A stretch of DNA of 64,000 nt. Origin: Acidimicrobiaceae bacterium (lineage in GTDB: Bacteria; Actinomycetota; Acidimicrobiia; Acidimicrobiales; RAAP-2). The notes under the pieces were generated by a model that worked only from the letters and a program-made list of their open reading frames with translations, was not told the DNA's origin and did no database searches. The stretch's first letter is position 1, and every line of letters starts with the position of its first letter. The stretch is from NCBI GenBank assembly GCA_025463285.1, contig JAOBWI010000017.1:1-64000 (forward strand), read 5' to 3'. A program made the position numbers and the translations under genes. Positions 1 through 8,129 of the stretch are shown here, piece after piece.

Positions 1-954
1 ACTGGTGTCCGCAATCGCCATGTCGCCGGAGGAGTCGACGGCAATACCCTGAGCGTTACTCAACTGCGCGCTGGTCGCTGAGGATCCGTTGCCGTAGTTG
101 CCTTCGGCGTAGTTACCCGCCACCACCGACTCCGAGTCGGTGGTGGCATTTATGCTGCGCACCACGCTGTTATGAGGGTCGGCGGCGTAGACGTAGTTGG
201 TGCCACCCACGGTGGCGCTCGCTAACTGGACGGCCCCCTGGAACACAGTCGTCGCCGGAAGAGGACCCATCGGCCCACCGACGTAGGTAAACATCGTCCC
301 CGGAACCGAGGCGTTGTTCTCGAACGGTGTGGACTTCGACGTGAGGTCGCCGTAGGCGTCATAACCCCGCTGCGTGACCACACCGTCCGCGTTGATGGTC
401 GCGCACGGCAGTTCGGTCGTGGGTGCGTTCGTCGTGCACGACTCCGTGATGGTGCCGAGCGTGACACTTTCTCCGTTATAGACGTTGTAGGTGGTGCGCG
501 ACTGGGTCGCGCTGCCCCCGCCGGGCCCGTAATCGCCGGTCGTCGTGTAGATGAGATTTCCCTTGGTGTCGTACTCGCTGTACGTGACGTGGTCGGGCGG
601 CCCCGTCGTTGGCGGGGTGATCGTCCCGCCCGGCGTGACGGCCGAGGGTGGCGAGAGCGAGGAGCACGGAGAGGACGCCAGAGCGAGCGCCTCACAGGTC
701 GCCTCGTCAAAACTGTTGTACGAGTATGAGGTCATGTTGCCGAGGGCGTTCGTTGACGTCAACACGTTCCCGTCGCCGTCGTAGGTGTACTCGGTGGTGT
801 TGCCGTTGGCGTCTGTCACGCTGTCGTTCAAGAGGCTTGAGGGATCGACTTGATAGGTCGTCGTGGCGGCTGACGCCGTGCCGTATCCGGTGATCACCTG
901 AGCTAGCGCGCCCTCGTCGAACGTGTACTGCGTCTCATTCGAATCGGGATCGGT
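1..954 (-). pseudogene. Continuation of the RHS gene beyond the amber codon (partial at window edge)
   Basis: Directly after TAG 955-957 the same minus frame is open for 318 codons to base 1. It still reads as RHS: DPDSNETQYTFDEGAL, DANGNTTEYTYDGDGNVLTS, NALGNMTSYSYN, YDTKGNLIYTT. Towards base 1 it changes to NHL/beta-propeller-like sequence (YVYAADPHNSVVRS, then SNAQGIAVDSSGDMAIAD). The stop therefore interrupts one long gene rather than ending it. A one-base change (TAC to TAG) at a position where a Tyr would fit explains it. Either the gene is a pseudogene, or the base is a sequencing or assembly error. The 3' end lies outside the window. Confidence 0.75.
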
Positions 955-2763
955 CTACACGACTGCGCCAGTGAGCGTGGATGCGTTCATGCCCGAGTAA
1001 TCGAATGAGGTCACATTGCCCATGGAATCCGTTTGCGATGTCACTTGGCCCGAGGAGTTATAAACGTTGGCGAGATGGTCTCCCGCGTCGGGACCGCCGG
1101 TCTGCTCGTTCGGGTCCATGACCGTCAAGAGATCGTGGTGCAAATTGACGTTGGCGTTCGAGCCGTCGTAGGTGTACGAGGTGACATTGCCCAATGGATC
1201 CGTGACGGACGTCAGGTTCCCGCCGCTATACGCATAGACGGTCTCTCGACCCAAGGAGTCGGTGACCGAAGTGATGGTCCCGGTGTCGCTGGTACTCGAC
1301 CAACCCAAGGTGATGGTCCGCCCGGACACGGCCGTCACGGTCTCGCACGATCCGGCTCCTCCGGGACAGTTACCCGAGCCCGGCGACGGAGAGTTGTACG
1401 CCACGCTCTCGCTATCCCCGTTGGGATCGGTGATAGATGTGAGCTGCCCCGAGGAGTTGAAAGTGTAGGTCATATCTGGGTGCTCGACCAAGGTATAAGT
1501 CGATGAACCCGAGTTGTACGTGAGCGACCCCAGCACCTGTGGAAGGTTGCAGTACGTATTCGACGTACCCGGACCGAAGTAGGGATAGGCGCAGGCTCCA
1601 CTGACTGGCGGCACGAACAGCGCCTGCGATCCGTTCGATTGATTGAGCGTCACGTCTCCCGTGACTGACGTGTCGTAATCGGTGTTGAGGGCGAGCGATG
1701 TGGCCCAATTGTCCGTCCAGCCATAACCCAGTGGGCCTGGAGTTGCCGACGCGGACTGAGCTTGAGCTAAGACCGCGTCGTAGGTACGGTTGAAGTCCAG
1801 AGCGGGTCCGAATGTGGCCACCGAAGCGTCCGTGTCGGTCTCGAAATAGTCACCCGTCGCCACGTCGACGGGTTCGCCCGCCTTGCAGTCACAGGCTCCG
1901 GGCGATATGCCGCCCCCACCTCCGATTCGCTGACCGCTGCTAATCACACCTCCGACGAGGCTGTCGGTGAAGTCGCTGATGGTGTGGACGTCCGTCGCCG
2001 CCCCGGTGCCGCCGGTGAAGCCCAGGTAAGCACTCGACGGCAAGGACGGCACCATCTGGTTCAGAACCTCACTCCCGTCCATCCAGGCCCGGACCGAGGG
2101 GCTTGTGCCGTTGTCGAAGGTGACGGTGACAAGGTGGGTTTCCCCGTGCAAAGTTGATATGTGGTCGTTCGTACCCAAGTGGTAATCCAGTACGGATCCC
2201 CCGCAGGTGGTTCCGTCGGTAACGCCCACGAAGTTCGCCGAGGGATCGCAACTGTCGTGGTAAGTGTCGAAGGATACGCCGATACCCGATAGGCCCCCGA
2301 AGCCGATGCCGCCGCCGTCGGCACCCACCGAGGTCGGTCCGTCCACCCCGGCGTTCAGAAGGTCAAGCGTAATGCCGTCAGCACCACTGCCCCCTGACAT
2401 GCTCATCTCAAATGAAACGGTGAGTGAAGACGACACCGAGATCGGAGTGGCGTACCAAGCCGAGCCCGCTTGGTACGTCGAGGCCGGAGTCAACTCCACG
2501 CTCCCGCCACCTTGGAGGCTGGCTGAACCATTGAAGTCCCAAGAGGCATTCGGTGCGGGGATTGTTGTGCTGGCAGATGCCACTGATGAAGTAGCGATCG
2601 ACACTCCCACCACTCCCATGAGGCTCAGGGCCACGAGAGAAACCGCCATGACGACGCGGTGGGCAACGTGCCTAGTTCGAGCGAACGTAGAGAAACGATT
2701 TATTCGTCGATACCAAATAGGCGAAGGAACGAAAGCTATTCGACCGTCACATTTACGAACCAC
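955..2763 (-). CDS. Secreted lectin/RHS-repeat protein, N-terminal part (ends at in-frame amber codon)
   Basis: This reads as the front of a large cell-surface RHS (YD-repeat) protein. I chose the GTG at 2763 because a strong AGAGGGAG Shine-Dalgarno lies 7-8 nt upstream; the frame is open to 2787. About 38 mostly basic residues precede a hydrophobic stretch ending in Ala-Ser-Ala-Ser, which is a long signal peptide. Residues of roughly 65-275 resemble the bacterial L-type lectin fold (Gly-rich core, FDTYHDSCDPSANFVGV). A DUF6531-like stretch follows (GEPVDVATGDYFETDTDASV, then FNRTYD), then YD repeats (DPNGDSESVAYN, DSLGRETVYAYSGGNL, DPLGNVTSYTYDG). The frame stops at TAG 955-957, but coding continues in the same frame to the window edge, so 602 aa is a truncated product. 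Surface display is inferred from the signal peptide and the family. Confidence 0.8.
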   Translation of the reverse strand: MVRKCDGRIAFVPSPIWYRRINRFSTFARTRHVAHRVVMAVSLVALSLMGVVGVSIATSSVASASTTIPAPNASWDFNGSASLQGGGSVELTPASTYQAGSAWYATPISVSSSLTVSFEMSMSGGSGADGITLDLLNAGVDGPTSVGADGGGIGFGGLSGIGVSFDTYHDSCDPSANFVGVTDGTTCGGSVLDYHLGTNDHISTLHGETHLVTVTFDNGTSPSVRAWMDGSEVLNQMVPSLPSSAYLGFTGGTGAATDVHTISDFTDSLVGGVISSGQRIGGGGGISPGACDCKAGEPVDVATGDYFETDTDASVATFGPALDFNRTYDAVLAQAQSASATPGPLGYGWTDNWATSLALNTDYDTSVTGDVTLNQSNGSQALFVPPVSGACAYPYFGPGTSNTYCNLPQVLGSLTYNSGSSTYTLVEHPDMTYTFNSSGQLTSITDPNGDSESVAYNSPSPGSGNCPGGAGSCETVTAVSGRTITLGWSSTSDTGTITSVTDSLGRETVYAYSGGNLTSVTDPLGNVTSYTYDGSNANVNLHHDLLTVMDPNEQTGGPDAGDHLANVYNSSGQVTSQTDSMGNVTSFDYSGMNASTLTGAVV

Positions 2764-2911
2764 GAGTTGATCTCCCTCTGCCCTCAACGTCGCAGTACTA
2801 TCAGGAAGAAATCCGTAATGCCAATACGAAAATCAGCCTCGTTCGAAATATGTTTCTTCGTTGCGAGGGGATTGAGTGTGCGTCGTGTCTTACGGAGCCT
2901 CGTAAGTCTGA

Positions 2912-3061
2912 TACAACGACTACAGCGACGATGCGTTCTTCAGAGCCTCGGCGAACGTAACTCTCAACGACGAGCCGCCGTCCATGACGCTGAGCAATGG
3001 CACGACGTTGCAGGAGTTCGCGTACTCTGAAGTGGACCCGTCTCTTGGACAGCCTGACTGA
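2912..3061 (+). pseudogene. RHS-like remnant on the opposite strand
   Basis: A 49-codon open stretch bounded by TGA at 2909-2911 and TGA at 3059-3061 reads NDEPPSMTLSNGTTLQEFAY near its end. That composition and the LSNGTTLQEFAYS phrase look like RHS-core sequence. It has no start codon with a ribosome site, and other frames upstream carry stops, so it is at best a decayed fragment pointing away from the main RHS gene. The rest of 2764-3174 shows no convincing gene. The RHS family match is from memory. Confidence 0.35.
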
Positions 3062-3174
3062 CTTCTTAAGAGGTGAGCGCGTTGTCAGCACGAACTCAGA
3101 CAGCTCGCTCGTAGTTGCGTAACGCATAGTAGACCCCGTCGAGCGTGTGGTTTCTTTACTCATACTTTCGTCGA

Positions 3175-4059
3175 CTAGTTGGACTGCTCTTCTGATGCAA
3201 TGGGCAGAAACGACGGAAGATTGCTTGAAGTTGCGCCTGGAATGTTTGCGATACTCAACGAGTTCGAGTTCTGCAACACATCGGAGAACCAATTTAACAA
3301 CTCAGTGTTTTGCGTTGCACCCGTAGCCGTGGAACCAGTTATTGCCTGCGTCTCGTACTGAAGGTCGAGGTCTGTTTGATATCCAGCAATACACGCTGAG
3401 CAAGTAATAACGCTCTCGAGTGTTTCACCTGGCGACAGCGGCAGGGCATTTGGCGTTCCTTGAAGTGACTCGTAATTCGCGAGTTCCTGCTGCGCGTAAG
3501 ACTTCGCTTGCGCCACGGTTGCCCCGTTGCCTGAGTTGATTGCGGCTCGCACTTCCGCTTTCTTGTACACATCAAGCGCGACCGCTTGATCCAGGCAGAA
3601 TGACGAAGACTCGAGCTCCGAAACAGCCGTCGAGGGATCGAGGTTTTGTTCGTACGCATTGGTGGTGGTGACTTCAATTGCCGCTTGTAGACAACCTGCC
3701 TCCCCCCCAGCAATGTCGGAATTGCTAAAGGTCGCGCCGTCGAAGCTTACATTCACGCCGCTGCTGTCCAGTGACTTCAAAAGCGTGGCATGACTCGGAA
3801 TATTTGCAATCGCATTTGTTGCAATCGAGTGATAACTCGCTGGGACCGATTTAGTAACTGAGTCTGCGAGAAGTTCACTTAAGGGATATGGGGACCCACC
3901 CGAGATCGAGTACTTGGATCCATTTCTCGTTCTTCCAAACAAGAGCAGGCCAGAAAGAATAAGCACTACGACGAGCGCTATCGTGATGAGGCGCCAATGC
4001 ATCGGGTAGATGCGGCCTTCGTCACGCAGAACACGTCCATCTCTTGGTTGCCGATTCAT
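3175..4059 (-). CDS. Membrane-anchored protein of unknown function
   Basis: I do not recognise this 294-aa protein. The ATG at 4059 has AAGGAG 10 nt upstream; a second ATG at 4068 has the same site only 1 nt away, and the frame stays open to 4197. After about 20 polar residues there is one transmembrane segment (LITIALVVVLILSGLLLFG), then a Ser/Thr/Asn/Ala-rich outer domain of about 250 residues. The outer domain has four cysteines (GCLQ, FCLDQ and a TCSAC pair) that could form disulfides outside the cell. A stretch near residue 195 (AQAKSYAQQELANYE) is helical and faintly like the chaperone part of SurA-type proteins, but no PPIase domain is visible. It lies upstream of, and in line with, the RHS gene, so it may be a partner of it; that is inference. 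Confidence 0.6.
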   Translation of the reverse strand: MNRQPRDGRVLRDEGRIYPMHWRLITIALVVVLILSGLLLFGRTRNGSKYSISGGSPYPLSELLADSVTKSVPASYHSIATNAIANIPSHATLLKSLDSSGVNVSFDGATFSNSDIAGGEAGCLQAAIEVTTTNAYEQNLDPSTAVSELESSSFCLDQAVALDVYKKAEVRAAINSGNGATVAQAKSYAQQELANYESLQGTPNALPLSPGETLESVITCSACIAGYQTDLDLQYETQAITGSTATGATQNTELLNWFSDVLQNSNSLSIANIPGATSSNLPSFLPIASEEQSN

Positions 4060-4099
4060 ATCGTTCATGCTCCTTAACTGACGTATCCGTCGAGAACCG

Positions 4100-4349
4100 T
4101 CAATGGCTGGCTCCGCCAGGGCTGACCGGGTTGCCACCGGCGGCGTCCTGGTAGTCAACAAACCCATCATCAATGGGGTCGTGAAACATTGCGCCATTGG
4201 TGTTGCTATTGGATTCGTTTCAGGGTTCCCAGGCCTTTCAGCGCATTCTGAAGAGCCTTCGCGAGGGTACCATCCGCGTCTCGCAATGTTCTAGTAAGTG
4301 CATTACGACTTTTTGAGGCAAGTGAAGTGATGGCACCGGGACTGTGAAT
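4100..4349 (-). pseudogene. Possible frameshifted coding remnant
   Basis: Two overlapping minus frames look coding. The first, from 4349 to TAG 4206-4208, includes GAITSLASKSRNALTRTLRD and LAKALQNALKGLG. The second, from 4219 to TGA 4100-4102, includes DPIDDGFVDYQDAAGGNP and SPGGASH. A one-base shift between about 4206 and 4222 would join them into one C-terminal segment ending just upstream of the membrane protein at 4059. I cannot name a family. The rest of 4350-4711 has only short conflicting frames on both strands, so the region looks like decayed accessory DNA. Confidence 0.25.
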
Positions 4350-4711
4350 TCAATGCCACAGCGACGCAAAAATTGCAAGTAATCGTAATGGAGTAACTAT
4401 CTCAATTTAAAATGGCCTTTCGGCCTGGCCGACCTGGGTCGTGCCATGGTTCTTCGTCGGCAGCGTCTCGTACCCAACGGTCGACGTATCTACTTCCGTA
4501 AGGATCAGAACCGTGATATCGAGCTCGAGCCAAGACACCCACGGCATAATCATCGATGTCTGAGCGTCGGTTGCTTTCCAGCCGATAGCGACTACCCACC
4601 GGTGAATTTCAAAACGGTGGTCGACGACACGTCGGCGCGTGGGCGAAGAGGGGCCGCTGCACCCGACGCGTTGTCCGGATCCTCAACTGGCGTCGATGTC
4701 TGAGAATCATT

Positions 4712-4749
4712 TATATATACTGGTTTAAGCCATTAAACAGTTATATATA
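4712..4749. promoter_or_regulatory. AT-rich inverted repeat upstream of hipBA, likely operator/promoter
   Basis: Two 17-base arms, 4712-4728 and 4733-4749, match as inverted repeats at 14 positions: outer TATATATA and inner TTTAA, separated by GCCA. The repeat ends 10 bases before the hipB start codon. This A+T block stands out in a GC-rich window. HipB-type antitoxins autoregulate by binding palindromes over their own promoter, so this is the natural operator candidate. Confidence 0.6.
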
Positions 4750-4759
4750 GAGGAATATA

Positions 4760-5092
4760 ATGCGCCGAGCACATACTTACACGCCCCAAACCTCCGACGC
4801 TGCAAAGGTCATTGGGCTGGAAATTGCGCGGGAACGTCGCCAGCGCCGATGGACCACAACGGAATTGGCGAGCCGGGCTGGCATCAGCACGACAACGCTA
4901 TTTCGCGTCGAACGTGGCGATCCAACTGTGGCGATCGGAATCGTCTTTGAGGTCGCGACCTTGCTCGGTATTCAATTATTTGGTGCGGACCGGAAGGAGT
5001 TAGCCGCGCTCGTCGGCCGAGGCCAAGAGCGCTTGGCCCTATTGCCAGCTCGAGTTCGCGAGCCAGAAGGGCCCGTGGATGACAATTTCTAG
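4760..5092 (+). CDS. hipB: HipB-type antitoxin, XRE-family DNA-binding protein
   Basis: A 110-aa protein with an XRE helix-turn-helix at about residues 20-75 (IARERRQRRWTTTELASRAG, then ISTTTLFRVERGDPTVAIG). The ATG has AGAGGAA 4-5 nt upstream and sits next to the AT-rich palindrome. It overlaps the following hipA by 14 nt, the usual antitoxin-toxin arrangement. By family knowledge HipB binds DNA as a dimer, represses the operon and neutralises HipA; the C-terminal 35 residues would be the flexible tail. Confidence 0.85.
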   Translation: MRRAHTYTPQTSDAAKVIGLEIARERRQRRWTTTELASRAGISTTTLFRVERGDPTVAIGIVFEVATLLGIQLFGADRKELAALVGRGQERLALLPARVREPEGPVDDNF

Positions 5093-6326
5093 TGGCGCGC
5101 CCAAGAGCGTGTACGTGTGGATCTGGCTCCCCGGATCGACCGAGCCCGTACCTGCGGGCGTCATCGAACAGAGTGGCGAGATCGCCTTTTTCAACTATGG
5201 CCGAAGTTATCTCGAGCGAGAAAACGCGATTGCTATATATCTTCCGGAACTACCTCTCGATCTAGGACGTATTCGGCCTTTTCAAGGCTTAGCCATCGCT
5301 GGATGCATAAGTGACGCGGGACCCGACGCCTGGGGTCGCCGAGTAATCCGATATCGAATGCTTGGCACCGCCGATTTAGATTCGGAAATTGACGACGTCA
5401 CGGAATTGACCTATCTCCTTGAGTCCGCCTCCGATCGAATCGGCGCAATTGATTTTCAGGAAAGCCCGGAGGAGTACGTTCCCAGAACGAGCAAGGCGAC
5501 CCTTGCCGAAATGCAAGAGGCTGCACAACGACTCGAGGAAGGTGTTCCCTTCTCCTCTGAACTCGAGATGGCGCTCCTTCACGGTTCCTCAGTCGGGGGA
5601 GCCCGACCAAAAGCGCTGCTCAATAACGGCGCGCGAATGCTCATCGCAAAATTTTCTTCGAACACGGACAGTTATCCAGTCGTCAAGGCGGAAGGCGTCG
5701 CGATGGAACTCGCCCGCCGAGTTGGCTTGAACGTGGCAAACACCGAAGTCGTTGAAAGCATGGGTAAAGACGTGCTGCTGGTGGAACGATTCGATCGAAC
5801 ATCGATACCCGGACAACGCCTGTCGGTCGTTTCCGCACTCACGCTCCTAGAGCTGGACGAAATGTTTGCGAGGTACGCAACGTATTTCGACTTAGTGCCG
5901 ATAATTCAAGGGCGCTTTATCGACCCGCTCCCTACGCTACGCGAGCTGTTCGCGCGCATTGTCTTCAACATATGTGTTGGTAACACCGACGATCACGCAC
6001 GAAATCATGCAGCATTCTGGGATGGTCATCTGCTCAGTTTGACACCAGCCTTTGACATTTGCCCGCAGCAGCGTTCGGGCGGCGAAGCCGTTCAAGCCAT
6101 GGCAATTGCCCCAGGCTTCAAATTCAGCCAGCTTGCCGGATGCATTGACGCTTCCGAAAGATACTTCCTTACGAAATCCGAAGCACGACAGATTGTTGAC
6201 GCTCAACTGGAGGTCATCCAATCGCAATGGAATGACGCTTGTGATGCGGCCAGACTCACGGAAAACGATCGCATTCAGCTCTGGGGGCGACAGATTCTAA
6301 ATCCTTACGCCACGGAAGGTCTCTGA
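5079..6326 (+). CDS. hipA: HipA-family serine/threonine kinase toxin
   Basis: A 415-aa HipA-fold kinase. HipA of E. coli phosphorylates glutamyl-tRNA synthetase and induces growth arrest; the target here is not known. Visible kinase motifs are the Gly-rich loop GSSVGGARPK (169-178), ATP-contacting Lys in LIAKF (188-192), the catalytic NTDDHARNH (302-310, Asp305 the likely base) and the metal-binding Asp in LTPAFD (321-326). All are intact, so the kinase should be active. The first 100 residues match the N-terminal HipA domain (AGVIEQSGEIAFFNYGRSYL). Translation is probably coupled to hipB through the 14-nt overlap. Its AT content is higher than that of the housekeeping block, in line with horizontal acquisition. 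Confidence 0.9.
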   Translation: MTISSGAPKSVYVWIWLPGSTEPVPAGVIEQSGEIAFFNYGRSYLERENAIAIYLPELPLDLGRIRPFQGLAIAGCISDAGPDAWGRRVIRYRMLGTADLDSEIDDVTELTYLLESASDRIGAIDFQESPEEYVPRTSKATLAEMQEAAQRLEEGVPFSSELEMALLHGSSVGGARPKALLNNGARMLIAKFSSNTDSYPVVKAEGVAMELARRVGLNVANTEVVESMGKDVLLVERFDRTSIPGQRLSVVSALTLLELDEMFARYATYFDLVPIIQGRFIDPLPTLRELFARIVFNICVGNTDDHARNHAAFWDGHLLSLTPAFDICPQQRSGGEAVQAMAIAPGFKFSQLAGCIDASERYFLTKSEARQIVDAQLEVIQSQWNDACDAARLTENDRIQLWGRQILNPYATEGL

Positions 6327-6459
6327 TCTTCTACCTCCCAGACGCCTGGTCGACGCTCCCGAATGGTTGCCAAGTCGCCCAACGGTCGCGAAGTAGGGAC
6401 AAAGCAAGGATGTCGCAGACTAATTCGCCCTAAAGCGAAGAAAATGCTTCCAGGAAGTG

Positions 6460-7602
6460 CTATTTGAGCAGGTGCTTCGCCACGACGATGCGCTGCACTT
6501 GATTCGTTCCTTCGTAAATCTGCGTGATCTTGGCGTCGCGCATGAAACGCTCGACGGGAAACTCCTTGGTGAAGCCATATCCCCCGAGGAGCTGCACCGC
6601 GTCGGTGGCCACGCTCATGGCCGTGTCTGAGGCAAACGATTTAGCGGCGGCGCCCAAGTAGCTGAGAGAGCCATCGGGATCGCCCTCGTCGATGGTCTCG
6701 CAGGCGCGATAGACGAGAGCTCGCGCGGCTTCGGTGCGAATGGCCATATCGGCCAGCATGAAGCGCAGTCCTTGAAACTCACTAATCGGCTCGCCAAAGG
6801 CCTTACGGCCCTTCATGTATGTCGCGGCGTAGTCGATGGCGCCTTGAGCGATGCCCACCGCCTGCGCGCCTATCGTCGGACGAGAGCGATCAAGGGTGTG
6901 CATAGCGATTCTAAATCCCTCGCCCTCTTCGCCGATGCGATGCGTCGCGGGTACGCGAACGTCGTGCAGCACTACTTCACCGGTCGGTGACGCGCGTAGC
7001 CCCATCTTGTCCTCGAACTTTGGAAACTCGAGGCCCCACTCCCTCTCTACTAAGAAGCAGGTGATGCCGTGGCCCCCCGCCTCGGGGTCGGTTTTGGCGA
7101 ACACCGTGTAGGTATCCGAGACGCCCGCGTTGGTAATCCAGTACTTAGAACCGTTCAAGATGTAGTCGTCACCGTCGCGAATCGCCCGGCAACGAAGCGA
7201 GGCTACGTCAGAGCCGGCGTCCGCCTCCGAGAGGCAGTAACTCGCCTGGATCTCTCCGCTGGCGATACGAGGTAGGTACTGGTGCTTTAGGTCCTCCGAG
7301 CCGAAGTTAATCACCGGTAGCACGCCGAGTTTCGAGATAAGCATGGTCACCGACGTCGACGCGCAGCCCCGAGCAATCTCCTCGGCCGCGATGGATTGGG
7401 TCACCATGTCGGCCCCGGCGCCACCGTAGGTCTCCGGTATCCCCAGGGCCGGGATGTCCATTTCGACGCAGGCGTCAAAGCTGTCCCGGGGAAAAACTTG
7501 CTCGCGGTCGTAGTGGGCGGCGTTCGGCGCGATGCGCTGGTCCACAAACTTTCGCATCACGTCGCGGAAACTTCGCTGTTCAGCCGTCAGGTCAAAACTC
7601 AT
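6460..7602 (-). CDS. Acyl-CoA dehydrogenase (short/medium or branched chain type)
   Basis: A 380-aa flavoenzyme that oxidises acyl-CoA to 2-enoyl-CoA and passes electrons to ETF. Family signatures are clear: YGGAGADMV, the FAD/substrate motif CLSEADAGSDVASL, YWITNAG, and the catalytic base in IYEGTNQVQRIVVAKHLL at the C-terminus. Length is standard for the family. A C-terminal Glu in YEGT is the position used by short-chain and many medium-chain enzymes; isobutyryl- or butyryl-CoA substrates fit, but chain length cannot be read from sequence alone. AAGGA lies about 10 nt before the ATG at 7602. Confidence 0.92.
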   Translation of the reverse strand: MSFDLTAEQRSFRDVMRKFVDQRIAPNAAHYDREQVFPRDSFDACVEMDIPALGIPETYGGAGADMVTQSIAAEEIARGCASTSVTMLISKLGVLPVINFGSEDLKHQYLPRIASGEIQASYCLSEADAGSDVASLRCRAIRDGDDYILNGSKYWITNAGVSDTYTVFAKTDPEAGGHGITCFLVEREWGLEFPKFEDKMGLRASPTGEVVLHDVRVPATHRIGEEGEGFRIAMHTLDRSRPTIGAQAVGIAQGAIDYAATYMKGRKAFGEPISEFQGLRFMLADMAIRTEAARALVYRACETIDEGDPDGSLSYLGAAAKSFASDTAMSVATDAVQLLGGYGFTKEFPVERFMRDAKITQIYEGTNQVQRIVVAKHLLK

Positions 7603-7626
7603 GTTTCGGTCCTTTGGTTGGTGAAC

Positions 7627-8103
7627 CTAGTGCGCTGAAGCGGGTCCGTTCTCACCGGTGATCAAGACATCGCCCGGCACAGCGTCACTGAAACGTCGTT
7701 GGGCGGCGTAGCCGTGCGAGAGACCGAGAAACGCTTCGGTCCTCGCCCGCGGCACTGGAGATTCGTTTCGAAGGCCAAAGTAGTCCAACGCCACGCGGAC
7801 GTCGCCGAGGGTGGGACCTCGACCGAGGAGGCTGGCCCGCTTGGCCGCCACGATACCAACACCGACCGTCACGTCGTCACGGTCGTGGGGGTGTTCGAAG
7901 GTGAGTTTTTCGCATTCGCGCTCGGCGATGGTGAGGGCGTACCCCTCGCCCGGCGCGGGTGTGCCGTAGCCGGTACCTTCCGCACGAACGGCCGAACGCC
8001 CCATGCCGGGCTTCTTCGGTCGGCCGATCTCGGGGGTGCCCGTCGTCATGACGGGTCGAACTTCACCGGCTAAGGGAACGGGAGAAAAGGAGGGTTGCGC
8101 CAC
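7627..8103 (-). CDS. Conserved hypothetical protein
   Basis: A 158-aa soluble protein with a GTG start. The N-terminal third is Pro/Gly-rich (SFSPVPLAGEVRPVM, PEIGRPKKPG), followed by a helical middle (GYALTIAERECEKLTFEHPH) and an Ala/Arg-rich helical end. I recall similar unnamed proteins in other actinobacteria with this GEVRP and KKPG pattern, but no function. It lies between the acyl-CoA dehydrogenase and ilvE on the same strand, 26 nt after ilvE, so it is probably co-transcribed. Confidence 0.65.
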   Translation of the reverse strand: MAQPSFSPVPLAGEVRPVMTTGTPEIGRPKKPGMGRSAVRAEGTGYGTPAPGEGYALTIAERECEKLTFEHPHDRDDVTVGVGIVAAKRASLLGRGPTLGDVRVALDYFGLRNESPVPRARTEAFLGLSHGYAAQRRFSDAVPGDVLITGENGPASAH

Positions 8104-8129
8104 GAGTCGAGGTTACTTCTCTTAGGTGT

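Noticed and set aside
2801-3292. 163-codon minus frame between the RHS gene and the membrane protein
   Set aside because: Arg/Val/Ser-rich, overlaps the end of the better-supported 3175-4059 gene, and has no ribosome site.
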